Origin: Bradyrhizobium sp. AUGA SZCCT0283
Lineage (GTDB): Bacteria; Pseudomonadota; Alphaproteobacteria; Rhizobiales; Xanthobacteraceae
NCBI RefSeq assembly: GCF_018130385.1
Contig: NZ_JAFCLU010000001.1
Location: forward strand, 124,001-188,000
DNA length: 64,000 nt
Direction of reading: 5' to 3'
Shown: piece by piece, positions 9,778 to 19,419 of the stretch
Numbering within the stretch: the first letter of the stretch is position 1
Layout of the letters: the number at the start of each line of letters is the position of its first letter
Position numbers and translations under genes: made by a program
Notes under the pieces: generated by a model
What the model was told of the DNA's origin: nothing
The model's input: only the letters and a program-made list of their open reading frames with translations
Databases searched by the model: none

Positions 9778-9900
9778 CGGAAATACCGGCAGGAAGCTGC
9801 CGCACCGTGCCGGGCGGCACGGATGCGGTCAACCGGAGCTGCGTCATGACAGGATTGCGCGTGCACCACAAACCCGCCGTCGCAGGACGACGGATGGCCT

Positions 9901-10671
9901 CTACACTCCCTCGGCCACCACCATGTAGTTCACGTCCATGTCGGACGAGATGCTCCATCGGTCGGCGAGCGGGTTATAGACCACGCCGGCCTGTTCGGTG
10001 ATGGTGAACCGGTTGCTGGCGAGATGCTGCGCGAGTTCGTCGGGCGTGACGAACTTGTCCCACTGATGGGTACCGCGCGGCAGCCAGCGCAGCACATATT
10101 CGGCGCCGACGATCGCGAGCGCAAAGCTCTTCCAGTTGCGGTTCAGCGTCGAGACCACCATCAACCCGCCCGGCTTGACCATCGCCGCGCAGCGGGAAAG
10201 GAACGCGCCGACATCGGTGACATGCTCGATTACTTCCATCGCCAGCACGATGTCGAAGCGCTCGCGCACGTCCATCGCCTCGACGGTGGTACAGCGATAG
10301 TCGATCGACAGATGTCCCTTGTCGGCATGCAGCCTGGCGGCGGCGATGTTGGTCGCGGACGGATCGATCCCGATCACTTGCGCGCCCAGCCGCGTGAACG
10401 GCTCGCACAGCAGACCTGCGCCGCAGCCGATATCGAGGATGCGCAGGCCCGACAGGCAACTCAGGCTCCTGGCGTTGCGATCGAACTTGCGGCAGGCGGC
10501 GTCGCGGATATAGGCGAGCCGCAGCGGATTGATCTTGTGCAGCGGGGCCATCTTGCCTTTGGGGTCCCACCACTCGTCCGACAATTTTGAAAACTTTGCG
10601 ACTTCGGCCGGGTCAACGGTCGAGCCCGTAGCGGAGAAGCCGCCGGCGGAGGAATTTTGCTGCATGGCCAT
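9901..10671 (-). CDS. ubiG: Bifunctional 2-polyprenyl-6-hydroxyphenol / 3-demethylubiquinol O-methyltransferase UbiG
   Basis: UbiG carries out both O-methylations of ubiquinone biosynthesis. The 256-residue protein shows FSKLSDEWWDPKGKMAPLHKINPLRL, condensed here as FSKLSDEWWD and PLHKINP, followed by the SAM-binding motif LDIGCGAG at about 79-86. Motif post I is IGIDPSA, and EVIEHV plus STLNRNWKS are strong UbiG signatures. Two in-frame ATGs open the gene (MAM); the outer one is given. The stop of the upstream PH-domain gene lies 3 bases away, so they are likely co-transcribed. Confidence 0.94.
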   Translation of the reverse strand: MAMQQNSSAGGFSATGSTVDPAEVAKFSKLSDEWWDPKGKMAPLHKINPLRLAYIRDAACRKFDRNARSLSCLSGLRILDIGCGAGLLCEPFTRLGAQVIGIDPSATNIAAARLHADKGHLSIDYRCTTVEAMDVRERFDIVLAMEVIEHVTDVGAFLSRCAAMVKPGGLMVVSTLNRNWKSFALAIVGAEYVLRWLPRGTHQWDKFVTPDELAQHLASNRFTITEQAGVVYNPLADRWSISSDMDVNYMVVAEGV

Positions 10672-10674
10672 AAT

Positions 10675-11154
10675 TTAAGTGCCAACCGGTCGAGTCGTGA
10701 TGGCATTACGAAACGCCAGCGGCGACGCAATGGTGGAAATGGTTTCCTTGCCCTCGCCGACACCCATGATCGTGACGTTGCCGTAGTTCATGATGCGGCC
10801 AAGAATGCTCTGATCGACGTCGACGCTCTCGACCTTGTCGAGGCTCATCTCGAAGGTGCGCCGCTTGATGAAGCCCGTCTTGTGGACGATCCGCATGTTG
10901 GTGACGTCGGTCTCTGTGGTCCAGCGATGGAACCAGGCGGTCGCCGTCCAGTACAGGGCGGCGAGCCCGACGCCCGCGGCGAACGCCAGGCAGACCAGCA
11001 TCAGAGCGTCGGTGCCGACCATGCGCGACAGCACCAGGAAAACGATCGCAATGATCCAGGCCCCAATGGCCGGCAGGTAGAACATCCAGTGCGCGTTGGT
11101 CGAATACAGCACCGTCTCGCCGGGTTGCAGGATTTCGTCGATATACCGGCCCAT
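10675..11154 (-). CDS. PH domain-containing membrane protein (YdbS/bPH2-like)
   Basis: A 159-residue protein. The N-terminal MGRYIDEILQPGETVLYSTNAHW is the usual lead-in of the family. Two hydrophobic segments follow at about 28-45 and 53-73, then a bacterial PH (bPH2) domain with TNMRIVHKTGFIKRRTFEMSL and a VESVDVDQS strand. The function is unknown. The frame continues upstream to 11277, but only the ATG at 11154 gives the family N-terminus. It precedes ubiG and is divergent from lysC. Confidence 0.85.
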   Translation of the reverse strand: MGRYIDEILQPGETVLYSTNAHWMFYLPAIGAWIIAIVFLVLSRMVGTDALMLVCLAFAAGVGLAALYWTATAWFHRWTTETDVTNMRIVHKTGFIKRRTFEMSLDKVESVDVDQSILGRIMNYGNVTIMGVGEGKETISTIASPLAFRNAITTRPVGT

Positions 11155-11327
11155 ACGCCTGCCCTGAATTAACCCGCTACTACAGCCATTTGCGCCATTT
11201 TGGGCCGAAAACAAAGCTGGTTGCTTGCTCCGGACCGCGCCGCTATGTATACGCCGCTTTCGGCCCGGGCGCTCCACTTTCCGTGCGGGTCACCTTACTT
11301 ATCCTCACAGGGAATGCACGCGTCGTC

Positions 11328-12581
11328 ATGGGCCGCCTCGTGATGAAATTCGGCGGTACGTCCGTCGCCAATATCGACCGAATCCGCAACGTCGCGCGTC
11401 ACGTCAAGCGCGAAGTCGACGCCGGACACGATGTCGCTGTCGTCGTGTCGGCCATGGCCGGCAAGACCAACGAGCTGGTGGACTGGTGCCGCGACGCCTC
11501 GCCGCTGCATGATGCGCGCGAATATGACGCCGTGGTGGCGTCCGGCGAACAGGTGACCTCGGGCCTGCTCGCGATCGTGCTGCAGGGCATGGGCATCCAG
11601 GCCCGCTCCTGGCAGGGCTGGCAGATCCCGATCAAGACCTCCGACGCCCACGCCTCGGCGCGGATTCTCGAGATCGATGGCACCGAGATCATCAACCGTT
11701 TCGGGGATCGCCAGGAAGTCGCCGTCATTGCCGGCTTCCAGGGCATCAACCCGCAGACCAACCGAATCACCACGCTCGGGCGCGGCGGCTCGGACACCTC
11801 GGCGGTGGCCATTGCGGCCGCAATCCGCGCCGACCGCTGCGACATCTATACTGATGTGGACGGCGTCTACACCACCGATCCGCGGGTGGTTCCCAAGGCG
11901 CGGCGGCTCGACAAGATCGCCTTCGAGGACATGCTGGAACTGGCCTCGCTGGGCGCCAAGGTCCTGCAGGTGCGCTCGGTGGAACTCGGCATGGTGTACA
12001 ACATGCCCGTGTTCGTCCGTTCCAGCTTCGACAAGCCCGGGGATATCGACCCGCACGGCACGCCACCGGGTACGCTGATCTGCAGCGAGGAGGAAATCAT
12101 GGAAAACCACGTCGTCACCGGCATCGCCTTCTCCAAGGACGAAGCCCAGATTTCGCTGCGCCAGATCGAGGACAAGCCGGGCGTTGCCGCCGCGATCTTC
12201 GGGCCGCTGGCGGACGCCAACATCAATGTCGACATGATCGTCCAGAACGTCTCCGAGGACGGCAAGACCACCGACCTCACCTTCACCGTTCCGGCCTCCG
12301 ACTATAACCGCGCCCGCGACACCATTACCTCGTCGAAGGGCAAGATCGGCTATATCAGGCTCGACAGCGCCACCGATGTGTCCAAGGTCTCCGTGATCGG
12401 CAGCGGCATGCGCAGCCATGCCGGCGTCGCGGCGAAGGCGTTCAAGGCGCTATCCGAGCGCAACATCAACATCCGCGCCATTACCACCTCCGAGATCAAG
12501 TTTTCGGTGCTGATCGACGCTGCCTACACCGAACTTGCGGTGCGCACGCTGCACACGCTCTACGGGCTCGACCAGACTTAG
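11328..12581 (+). CDS. lysC: Aspartate kinase LysC
   Basis: Aspartokinase phosphorylates aspartate, the first step toward lysine, threonine, methionine and diaminopimelate. The 417-residue protein begins MGRLVMKFGGTSVAN with the kinase KFGGTSV motif. TTLGRGGSDTSAVA and DIYTDVDGVYTTDPR form the nucleotide and aspartate sites. Two C-terminal ACT domains (about 265-410) show GVAAAIFGPLADANINVDMI and NINIRAITTSEIK, so feedback control by lysine and/or threonine is expected. The longer upstream frame is not family-like. Confidence 0.95.
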   Translation: MGRLVMKFGGTSVANIDRIRNVARHVKREVDAGHDVAVVVSAMAGKTNELVDWCRDASPLHDAREYDAVVASGEQVTSGLLAIVLQGMGIQARSWQGWQIPIKTSDAHASARILEIDGTEIINRFGDRQEVAVIAGFQGINPQTNRITTLGRGGSDTSAVAIAAAIRADRCDIYTDVDGVYTTDPRVVPKARRLDKIAFEDMLELASLGAKVLQVRSVELGMVYNMPVFVRSSFDKPGDIDPHGTPPGTLICSEEEIMENHVVTGIAFSKDEAQISLRQIEDKPGVAAAIFGPLADANINVDMIVQNVSEDGKTTDLTFTVPASDYNRARDTITSSKGKIGYIRLDSATDVSKVSVIGSGMRSHAGVAAKAFKALSERNINIRAITTSEIKFSVLIDAAYTELAVRTLHTLYGLDQT

Positions 12582-12602
12582 AACGATTTTCTCTCAAATT
12601 CA

Positions 12603-12650
12603 GCGCATGGTCTGATCGCCAAACCGGCGGCGGTTTGGCGGATCATGCGC
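12603..12650. repeat. Long palindrome of the GCATGATC/GATCATGC family downstream of lysC
   Basis: The 326-bp gap 12582-12907 holds one clear structure. Outer arms GCGCATG and CATGCGC enclose GATC/GATC and an inner 9-bp stem CGCCAAACC/GGTTTGGCG with a GGCGGC loop. It shares its layout and its GGATCATGC end with the palindrome at 63670-63718, so it belongs to a dispersed family. It may also act as the lysC terminator. The rest of the gap shows only the ptsP ribosome-binding site. Confidence 0.75.
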
Positions 12651-12888
12651 TTCGCTGGCGCAGCATCGGCTCTGACACACACGTTATTGGTTCTGGCAGG
12701 CGTTTTGCTTGGCAAAGCAAGCCTCGATTGGCTATACGGCCTGTGAGGTGGGTTGCCGCAAACTGCGCCACGGTTTTGGCGATCCCGATTCGGCCGGGAT
12801 CAGGTGCCTGCGACCGCGCCGAATGAATAAAATTGTTGTTTTTCGTGCGTTTCACGCCAGCCGCCGGCCGCCCGGCGGCCTGGACTCG

Positions 12889-12898
12889 CGGGGGAGGA
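12889..12898 (+). promoter_or_regulatory. Strong ribosome-binding site deciding the ptsP start
   Basis: A purine-rich GGGGGAGGAT lies 9 bases before the ATG at 12908. This picks that start over the 25-codon longer frame from 12833. Confidence 0.7.
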
Positions 12899-12907
12899 TA
12901 CCAGCAC

Positions 12908-15175
12908 ATGCGGAGCGCGTCGGGAGGCCCCCGCGTCTTGTTGAGACGGCTCCGCGAAACCATGGCGGAGCAGGTCTCGGCCCAGGAACGCCTGGACAAG
13001 ATCGTGGTGCTGATCGCGGCCAACATGGTGGCCGAGGTCTGCTCCTGTTACGTGCTGCGCATCGATAACACGCTCGAACTTTACGCCACCGAAGGTCTGA
13101 ACCGCGACGCGGTGCACCGGACGGTGCTGAACGCGCATGAGGGCCTCGTCGGCCTGGTCGCCAGCGAGGCGAGCCCGCTCAACCTCTCGGACGCGCAAAA
13201 CCACCCGGCGTTCTCGTTCCGGCCTGAAACCGGCGAAGAAATCTACCATTCGTTCCTCGGCGTGCCGATCCTGCGGGCCGGCAACACGCTCGGCGTGCTG
13301 GTCGTTCAGAACCGCGCCAAGCGCACCTATGTCGAGGAAGAGGTCGAGGCGCTGCAAACCACCGCCATGGTGCTGGCGGAAATGATCGCCTCCGGCGAAC
13401 TGGCGGCGCTGGCACAGCCCGGTGCGGAACCGGCGGCGCGGCATTCCCTGCACAAGACCGGCGCGATCCTCTCCGACGGCATCGCGCTCGGCCATGTCGT
13501 GCTGCACGAGCCGCGCGTCGTCATCACCAACTACATCGCCGAAGACCTGCCGAAGGAAATCAAGAAGCTGGATGCTGCGCTGGCCAAGCTGCGCGCCGAC
13601 CTCGACCGCATGCTGGAGCGCGGCGACGTCGCCGAGGGCGGCGAGCACCGCGACGTGCTGGAAGCCTACCGCATGTTCGCCAACGACCACGGCTGGTCGC
13701 ACAAATTGCACGAGGCGGTCGCCACCGGCCTCACCGCGGAAGCCGCCGTCGAGCGCGTACAGTCGGACACCCGCGCCCGCATGCTGCGCTCGACCGATCC
13801 CTATTTGCGCGACCGCCTGCACGATCTGGAAGACCTCGGCCATCGCCTGATGCGGCAATTGGTGGGACAGGATCATGCGCCGTCGCGCGAGCAGCTTCCC
13901 GAAAACGCCATCCTGATCGCGCGCGCGATGGGACCGGCGGCGCTGCTCGACTACGATCGCAAGCGGCTGCGCGGCCTGGTGCTGGAGGAAGGCACCGCCA
14001 ACTCCCATGTCTCGATCGTGGCGCGCGCGCTCGGCATTCCCGCCGTCGGCGAGGTGCCGAACGCCCCCGGCATCGCCGATCCCGGCGATGCCATCATCGT
14101 CGACGGCACTTCGGGCTCGATCTATGTCCGCCCCTCGGCCGAGATCGAATCGGCCTATGCCGAGCGGGTGCGGTTTCGCGCGCGGCGGCAGGCGCAGTAT
14201 GCCGCGCTGCGCGACAAGCCCTGCGTCACCAAGGACGGCCAGGCCGTCGAACTGATGATCAATGCGGGCCTCGTGATCGACCTGCCGCATATCGACGATA
14301 CCGGCAGCGCCGGCATCGGGCTGTTCCGCACCGAGTTGCAGTTCATGGTCGGCCAGAGCCTGCCGCGCAGCTCCGACCAGCTCGCGCTCTATCGCACGGT
14401 GCTCGACGCGGCGGGCACCAAGCCGGTCACGTTCCGCACGCTCGACATCGGCGGCGACAAGGCGCTGCCCTACATGGAGACCGTGATCGAGGAAAATCCC
14501 GCGCTCGGCTGGCGGGCGATCCGGCTCGGGCTGGACCGCCCGGGACTCTTGCGCGGTCAGATCCGCGCGCTGCTGCGGGCCGGCGGCGGCCGCGCCCTGA
14601 AGATCATGTTCCCGATGATATCGGAAGTCGCGGAGTTCGATCAGGCCAAGGCCATCGTCGAGCGCGAACTGACCTATTTGCGTCAGCACGGCCATGCCCT
14701 GCCGGAGCGCATCGACGTCGGCACCATGGTGGAAGTGCCGGCGCTGCTCTATCAGCTCGACGAACTCCTGAAGAAGGTCGATTTCGTCTCGGTCGGGTCG
14801 AACGACCTGTTCCAGTTCCTGTTCGCGGTCGATCGCGGCAACGCCAAGGTTTCCGAGCGGTTCGACACCATGTCCGCGCCGATCATGCGGGCGCTGCGCG
14901 ACATCGTGCGCAAGGCCAATGCGGCCAAGAAAGCGGCCTCGCTATGCGGCGAGATGGCCTCAAAGCCGCTCGGCGCGCTGGCGCTGATCGCGCTCGGCTA
15001 CCGCTCGCTGTCGTTGTCCGCCACCGCACATGGGCCGGTCAAGGCAATGATTCTCGATCTCGACGCCAAGAAGGCCGAGGCTGTCATCATGCCGCTACTC
15101 GATGCACCGGCCGGCAGCGTCTCGATCCGGCAGAAGCTGACGGAATTCGCGGAAGCCGAGGGGCTGTCGTTGTAG
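12908..15175 (+). CDS. ptsP: Phosphoenolpyruvate-protein phosphotransferase PtsP (EI-Ntr)
   Basis: EI-Ntr starts the nitrogen phosphotransferase relay, taking phosphate from PEP and passing it to NPr. The 755-residue protein has an N-terminal GAF domain (about 15-165) and a PEP-utiliser N-terminal helical domain. The swivelling phosphohistidine domain carries [20 protein letters not shown], with His367 as the active site. A C-terminal PEP-binding barrel has [33 protein letters not shown] and SLCGEM with the catalytic Cys. GAF domains in this family sense glutamine in some alphaproteobacteria. The gene stands alone between lysC and prfA. Confidence 0.95.
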   Translation: MRSASGGPRVLLRRLRETMAEQVSAQERLDKIVVLIAANMVAEVCSCYVLRIDNTLELYATEGLNRDAVHRTVLNAHEGLVGLVASEASPLNLSDAQNHPAFSFRPETGEEIYHSFLGVPILRAGNTLGVLVVQNRAKRTYVEEEVEALQTTAMVLAEMIASGELAALAQPGAEPAARHSLHKTGAILSDGIALGHVVLHEPRVVITNYIAEDLPKEIKKLDAALAKLRADLDRMLERGDVAEGGEHRDVLEAYRMFANDHGWSHKLHEAVATGLTAEAAVERVQSDTRARMLRSTDPYLRDRLHDLEDLGHRLMRQLVGQDHAPSREQLPENAILIARAMGPAALLDYDRKRLRGLVLEEGTANSHVSIVARALGIPAVGEVPNAPGIADPGDAIIVDGTSGSIYVRPSAEIESAYAERVRFRARRQAQYAALRDKPCVTKDGQAVELMINAGLVIDLPHIDDTGSAGIGLFRTELQFMVGQSLPRSSDQLALYRTVLDAAGTKPVTFRTLDIGGDKALPYMETVIEENPALGWRAIRLGLDRPGLLRGQIRALLRAGGGRALKIMFPMISEVAEFDQAKAIVERELTYLRQHGHALPERIDVGTMVEVPALLYQLDELLKKVDFVSVGSNDLFQFLFAVDRGNAKVSERFDTMSAPIMRALRDIVRKANAAKKAASLCGEMASKPLGALALIALGYRSLSLSATAHGPVKAMILDLDAKKAEAVIMPLLDAPAGSVSIRQKLTEFAEAEGLSL

Positions 15176-15231
15176 CGAGGCCCTGTCCCGACAACGCAGC
15201 CCTTCCGCATCCGCTCTCTGAGAACCACGCC

Positions 15232-16311
15232 ATGTTGCCCGAAGCCAAACTCGATATCCTGCTCGCCCACCACGCTTCGCTGGAAGCCGAGCTGCTGGGC
15301 CAGGTGAATTCCGAAAAATACGTCCAGATCACGCGCGAGCTCGCCGAGCTCAATCCGCTGATCGATGCGGTCAAGGCCTATCGCGCGGCGCGGGCCGAGA
15401 TTGCGGGCGCCGAATCGCTGCTGGCGGATGCCGCCACCGATCCCGAAATGCGCAGCATGGCCGAAGCCGAGCTCGAAACGCTGCAGGCGCGCGTCAATGA
15501 ACTGTCGCAGAAGATCCGCGTGGCGCTGTTGCCCAAGGATGCCATGGACGACCGCAACGTGGTGCTGGAAATCCGCGCCGGCACCGGCGGCGACGAGGCC
15601 TCGCTGTTCGCCGGCGACCTGTTCCGGATGTATGAGCGGTTTGCTGCGCTCCAGGGCTGGAAGGTCGAGGTGATCTCGGCCTCCGAAGGCACCATGGGCG
15701 GCTACAAGGAAATCATCGCCGAGGTACAGGGCCGTGGTGCGTTCGCCAAGCTGAAGTTCGAATCCGGCGTGCATCGCGTGCAGCGCGTGCCCGACACCGA
15801 GACGCAGGGACGCATTCACACGTCCGCGGCTACGGTCGCCGTGCTGCCCGAGGTCGAGGATGTCGACGTCGACATCAAGAACGACGATTTGCGGATCGAG
15901 ACCATGCGCGCGCAGGGCGCCGGCGGCCAGCACGTCAACAAGACCGAATCCGCGATCCGGATCACTCATATTCCGACCGGCATCGTGGTCATGATGCAGG
16001 ACAGCCGCTCGCAGCATAAAAATCGCGCATCCGCGATGAACATCCTGCGCTCGCGCATCTATGACGCCGAGCGCCAGCGCGTCGATGCGGCGCGCTCCGC
16101 GGACCGCAAGGAGAAGGTCGGCTCCGGCGACCGAAGCGAGCGCATCCGCACCTATAATTTCCCGCAAGGCCGCGTCACCGACCACCGCATCAACCTGACG
16201 CTCTACAAGCTGCCGCAGGTGATTTCGGGCGAAGCGCTGGGTGAATTGATCGACGCGCTGACCACCGAGCACCAGGCCGCCCAGCTTGCAGCCCAGGGCG
16301 CAGCGGCGTGA
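15232..16311 (+). CDS. prfA: Peptide chain release factor 1
   Basis: RF1 reads UAA and UAG and triggers peptidyl-tRNA hydrolysis. The 359-residue protein has the codon-recognition tripeptide in the PxT position (PDT, residues 187-189, within [10 protein letters not shown]) and the catalytic GGQ at 231-233 ([12 protein letters not shown]). GTGGDEA at about 117-123 is the usual domain 2 start. The 3' end overlaps the prmC start, giving the conserved prfA-prmC pair in which PrmC methylates the GGQ glutamine. Confidence 0.96.
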   Translation: MLPEAKLDILLAHHASLEAELLGQVNSEKYVQITRELAELNPLIDAVKAYRAARAEIAGAESLLADAATDPEMRSMAEAELETLQARVNELSQKIRVALLPKDAMDDRNVVLEIRAGTGGDEASLFAGDLFRMYERFAALQGWKVEVISASEGTMGGYKEIIAEVQGRGAFAKLKFESGVHRVQRVPDTETQGRIHTSAATVAVLPEVEDVDVDIKNDDLRIETMRAQGAGGQHVNKTESAIRITHIPTGIVVMMQDSRSQHKNRASAMNILRSRIYDAERQRVDAARSADRKEKVGSGDRSERIRTYNFPQGRVTDHRINLTLYKLPQVISGEALGELIDALTTEHQAAQLAAQGAAA

Positions 16312-17180
16312 GCGCACCGACCGTCGAGGCCGCGCGGCGCGCGCTCACAGCGAGACTCAAATCCGCCGCCATCGAATCCGCTGAACTCGACGCGCGGATT
16401 CTGACAGGCCATGCACTTGGCCTCGATTTGACCGGCTTGATATCGGCAGCGCAGCGCCAACTGACCTCGGACGAATCGGCACGCCTTGAGGAATTCGCCC
16501 ACCGTCGCCTCGCGGGAGAACCGGTCGCCCGCGTTCTCGGCGAGAAGGAGTTTTGGGGTCTGCCGCTGCAACTCTCGTCGGCTACGCTGGTGCCGCGGCC
16601 CGATACCGAGACGGTGGTCGAACTGGCGCTGGAACTGCTGCGCGCCGGCGGAGACCTCGATCGCCCGTTGCGCATCGCCGATCTCGGCACCGGCTCCGGG
16701 GCGATCCTGCTGGCGCTGCTGTCCGAATTGCCCGCGGCGCAAGGATTCGGGACCGACATTTCTGAGGCCGCCTTGCAAACCGCCGCGGCCAATGCTGCTC
16801 GCGCAGGGCTGTCGGATCGCGCGACCTTCATCGCGTGCGATTATGCGAGCGGACTAGCCGGCCCGTTTGATCTGATCGTCTCGAACCCGCCCTATGTCCG
16901 CTCGGCGGACATCAATGGTCTGGCGGCGGAGGTGCGGAATCACGATCCGCTGGCCGCGCTTGATGGCGGCGCCGACGGGCTGGACGCCTACCGCGCGCTG
17001 ATACCCCAGGCGGCTGGCCTCCTGGCCCCGGGTGCAGCCCTTGTGGTGGAGGCCGGGGAGGGTCAAAGCACCCAGATCGAGGCTTTGATGACGACCGCAG
17101 GGTTAACGCCTGCAACAGCCCCCAAAGCCGATCTGGCGGGCATTCCGCGGGCCCTCGCGGGCCACAAAAAGGCCCGATAA
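16308..17180 (+). CDS. prmC: Release factor glutamine methyltransferase PrmC
   Basis: PrmC N5-methylates the GGQ glutamine of release factors. The 290-residue protein has an N-terminal helical domain, then [21 protein letters not shown], of which VPRPDTE is diagnostic. The SAM motif is [14 protein letters not shown] (about 124-137), and NPPY at 193-196 binds the glutamine. The start is GTG and overlaps the prfA stop (GTGA), so translation is coupled. Confidence 0.94.
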   Translation: MSAPTVEAARRALTARLKSAAIESAELDARILTGHALGLDLTGLISAAQRQLTSDESARLEEFAHRRLAGEPVARVLGEKEFWGLPLQLSSATLVPRPDTETVVELALELLRAGGDLDRPLRIADLGTGSGAILLALLSELPAAQGFGTDISEAALQTAAANAARAGLSDRATFIACDYASGLAGPFDLIVSNPPYVRSADINGLAAEVRNHDPLAALDGGADGLDAYRALIPQAAGLLAPGAALVVEAGEGQSTQIEALMTTAGLTPATAPKADLAGIPRALAGHKKAR

Positions 17181-17335
17181 AGTACCTTTGGAACGCAAAA
17201 AAACCCCTTGGAATATTCCCCGGGAGCGACTACGTTCCGTTCACAACATCGGTCCAGGGTTGGCCCCGTAAGACGATGCGGGTGAGGCCAGAGTTCTCGA
17301 AACGAGAGCCCGCCGTGTGAAAGGTTCCAAAAGCA

Positions 17336-17408
17336 GGTCGAATTGAGCGCAATAGCTGGAGCTGTGCTGCTCTCGACCGTAAAGCGAACGAAAGCCTGAT
17401 ATTGCGCT
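17336..17408 (+). ncRNA. Candidate structured leader RNA upstream of the DUF4167 gene
   Basis: The 486-bp gap 17181-17666 has no supported gene. Two inverted repeats share bases and cannot form together. Hairpin A pairs GGTCGA (17336-17341) with TCGACC (17373-17378) and GAGC (17345-17348) with GCTC (17369-17372), with an AGC-TGGA-GCT mini-hairpin inside. Pairing B joins AGCGCAATA (17346-17354) to TATTGCGCT (17400-17408). An attenuator or sRNA is possible. No known RNA family is recognised. Confidence 0.3.
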
Positions 17409-17666
17409 TGAAGACTTACGCAACCGCCTGTCCCGCGAAGCCGTCACGCAAGACGATGAGGCTGGTTTTGGCAGGCTGAATGATTTGGTCCGGTGCAAGG
17501 TGAATGCGGCCGGTTGGGGAACGCGTCTTTGCTGAACGCGATGGTTGGCGAAATCGACGACATGAATCTGAACGGCATCGTGATTTGGTGCGCATGAGCG
17601 CGCGCCGAGTCGGATGAGGCTACGACGGCAACTGCATAACTTCAGGGCTGGAATTAAAGGCGAGAC

Positions 17667-18407
17667 ATGAGAAACGGTCAAAACAACAAGCGGATGCGTA
17701 ACCGGAATCAAGGCAGTAACCGGAACGATGGCCGGCGCGGTCAGAACCCGATGACCCGGGTGTTCGAATCCAACGGGCCCGACATCAAGATCCGCGGCAC
17801 CGCTTCGCATGTTGCGGAAAAATACGTTCAGTTGGCGCGCGATGCGCGCTCATCCGGCGACCCGGTCGCGGCCGAAAATTACTACCAGCACGCCGAACAT
17901 TATTTCCGCCTGATCGCCGCCGCCCAGGAGCAATTCCGGCAGAACCAGCCGCAGCCGCGCATCGACACCGATACGCAGGCGGCGGAAGACGGTGACGACG
18001 ACGGCGAGAGCTTCTCGCATTTCGGCCAGGAGCCGGGCTTCGTCCCGCAGCAGCCGCAGCCCTTCGTCCGCGACAACAGTCCGCGCGAACAGCGCGGCGA
18101 TGGCCAGCCCTACCAGCGTGACCAGCAGCCGCGCGAACACCATCGCGAACGCGAGCATCGTCCGCAGCCGCAATTTCAGCCGCAACCCCAGCCGCAGCCG
18201 GTGATTGCCGACACGGGCGGCGTCGATCGGCTGCCCTCCTTCATCACCGGGCCGCAGCCGCAGGTGAATGGCGCGCCCGGCGGGTATGAAGAGGGCCGTG
18301 GCGGCGAGCGTTTCCCGCGCCGGCGCCGTCGGCCGCATGGTCCGCGTCCCGACAACATGGCCGCGCCAGCCGCCCCGGGCGAAGATTTCAATCCGGGGAA
18401 TGAGTAG
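17667..18407 (+). CDS. DUF4167 domain-containing protein
   Basis: A 246-residue protein of unknown function found across Rhizobiales. The N-terminus is basic and Asn/Arg-rich (MRNGQNNKRMRNRN). The DUF4167 core spans about residues 30-95, with FESNGPDIKIRGTA, HVAEKYVQLARDA and DPVAAENYYQHAEHYFR. The C-terminal two thirds is low-complexity, rich in Gln, Pro, Arg and Glu (PQPQPQPQ-type runs), and is probably disordered. An RNA-associated role is plausible from the basic start but not shown. A long structured-looking leader precedes it. Confidence 0.85.
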   Translation: MRNGQNNKRMRNRNQGSNRNDGRRGQNPMTRVFESNGPDIKIRGTASHVAEKYVQLARDARSSGDPVAAENYYQHAEHYFRLIAAAQEQFRQNQPQPRIDTDTQAAEDGDDDGESFSHFGQEPGFVPQQPQPFVRDNSPREQRGDGQPYQRDQQPREHHREREHRPQPQFQPQPQPQPVIADTGGVDRLPSFITGPQPQVNGAPGGYEEGRGGERFPRRRRRPHGPRPDNMAAPAAPGEDFNPGNE

Positions 18408-18423
18408 GTAGTTCACTCATGGT

Positions 18424-18546
18424 CGTCGTCCCTGCGAACGCAGGGACCCATACGCCGCGGCCTTGATTTAAGGCACGCTGGTGGACGACCTTTGCAAATA
18501 ACTACTGACGGTGGCTGTGGGCCCCTGCGTTCGCAGGGGCGACGAC
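18424..18546. repeat. Paired palindromic repeat (CGTCCCTGCG/CGCAGGGACG family), copy A
   Basis: Two GC hairpins face each other. The left is GTCCCTGCG-AA-CGCAGGGAC (18428-18447) and the right is GCCCCTGCG-TT-CGCAGGGGC (18521-18540). They are bordered by CGTCGTC and GACGAC, which are mutually inverted. Copy B is at 44233-44355. It fills the gap between convergent genes and could act as a two-way terminator. Confidence 0.85.
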
Positions 18547-18552
18547 GGAGGA

Positions 18553-19299
18553 TTACGCCTTATCCCTTGTCGCCGTCGATGACGGCACCAGCACCGGCTC
18601 CAGCGACGGAATCAGCCGTGTGCGTTCGCGGCCCGCGGGGATCGCGCGATAGACCTGCTTGGTCGCCTCCACGATATGGACACCCGCGAACGGCAGCGAC
18701 AGCGCTGCGCCAACACGCTCCCACGCCATCGCCGAGCGCAGGAACCAGCTATTGCCGACCGGGGGCAGGAACAGCGCCTCGCCCCACGAGGCCGGCGTGA
18801 ACCAGGTCTGCCGCAGCAATTGCGTGATCTGCGCGCGCGAATAGGGCCGGCCGTGACCGAACGGCGTATTGTCGGTGCGCGTCCACACGCCGCGCCGGTT
18901 CGGGATCACCGCGATCAGCCGGCCCGACGGCGCCAGCACGCGCCACACCTCGCGCAGCAGGCGCTCCGGGTCGTCGGACATTTCCAGGGCGTGGACTAGC
19001 AGGATCCGATCCACCGCGGCGTCCGGCAGCGGCATCGAGAATTCGTCGATCAGGGTCGCCAGCGCGGGCCGCGCGGTCGGCCATTTCAACACGCCTTGCG
19101 CTGCCGGCATGAAGGCGATGCAGCGTTCGGAATCCTCGCGAAACAGGCCGAGATAGGGCGTCGGGTAGCCGAGGCCGAGCACGCGCTGACCCGTCGCATC
19201 GGGCCAGCGCGCCCGGATGCCGCGGTTGATCAACTGCCGCGCCACGATGCCGAGGCGCTGCGAATAGAAATCGCGGAGATCGATGACGTCGATAGTCAT
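18553..19299 (-). CDS. Class I SAM-dependent methyltransferase
   Basis: A 248-residue methyltransferase of the UbiE/type-11 fold. It starts MTIDVIDLRDFY. The SAM-binding strand is unusual: RVLGLGYPTPYLGLF in place of the common DxGxGxG. DAAVDRILLVHALEMSDDPERLLREVWRVL and LAPSGRLIAVIPNRRG are the post-I and motif III segments. The C-terminus has LRSAMAWERVGAALSLPFAG. Similar genes sit beside gloB in many rhizobia, and here it is divergent from gloB. The substrate is unknown. Confidence 0.82.
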   Translation of the reverse strand: MTIDVIDLRDFYSQRLGIVARQLINRGIRARWPDATGQRVLGLGYPTPYLGLFREDSERCIAFMPAAQGVLKWPTARPALATLIDEFSMPLPDAAVDRILLVHALEMSDDPERLLREVWRVLAPSGRLIAVIPNRRGVWTRTDNTPFGHGRPYSRAQITQLLRQTWFTPASWGEALFLPPVGNSWFLRSAMAWERVGAALSLPFAGVHIVEATKQVYRAIPAGRERTRLIPSLEPVLVPSSTATRDKA

Positions 19300-19419
19300 G
19301 AGCGCAATCTACCACACCGTGTTTCATTGCGGCGCGCCGAAAATGGCATTGCCGCGCAAGCGTTAACGCCATATTTCTGGGCAATTAATGAGGCTGAAAG
19401 CCTTAACCACGGAGCTATC

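Noticed and set aside
12800..14695. 631-codon minus-strand open frame
   Set aside because: Antisense to ptsP; the composition is a shadow of the real coding strand.
17379..17520. Short stretch reading ERKPDIALEDLRNRL on the plus strand, reminiscent of IS630-type transposases
   Set aside because: Only about 15 residues look similar, with stops nearby and no terminal inverted repeats. It is too weak to call a transposase remnant.
17241..17810. 189-codon minus-strand frame in the gap before the DUF4167 gene
   Set aside because: It runs into the start of the DUF4167 gene, has no family resemblance and no plausible ribosome-binding site.
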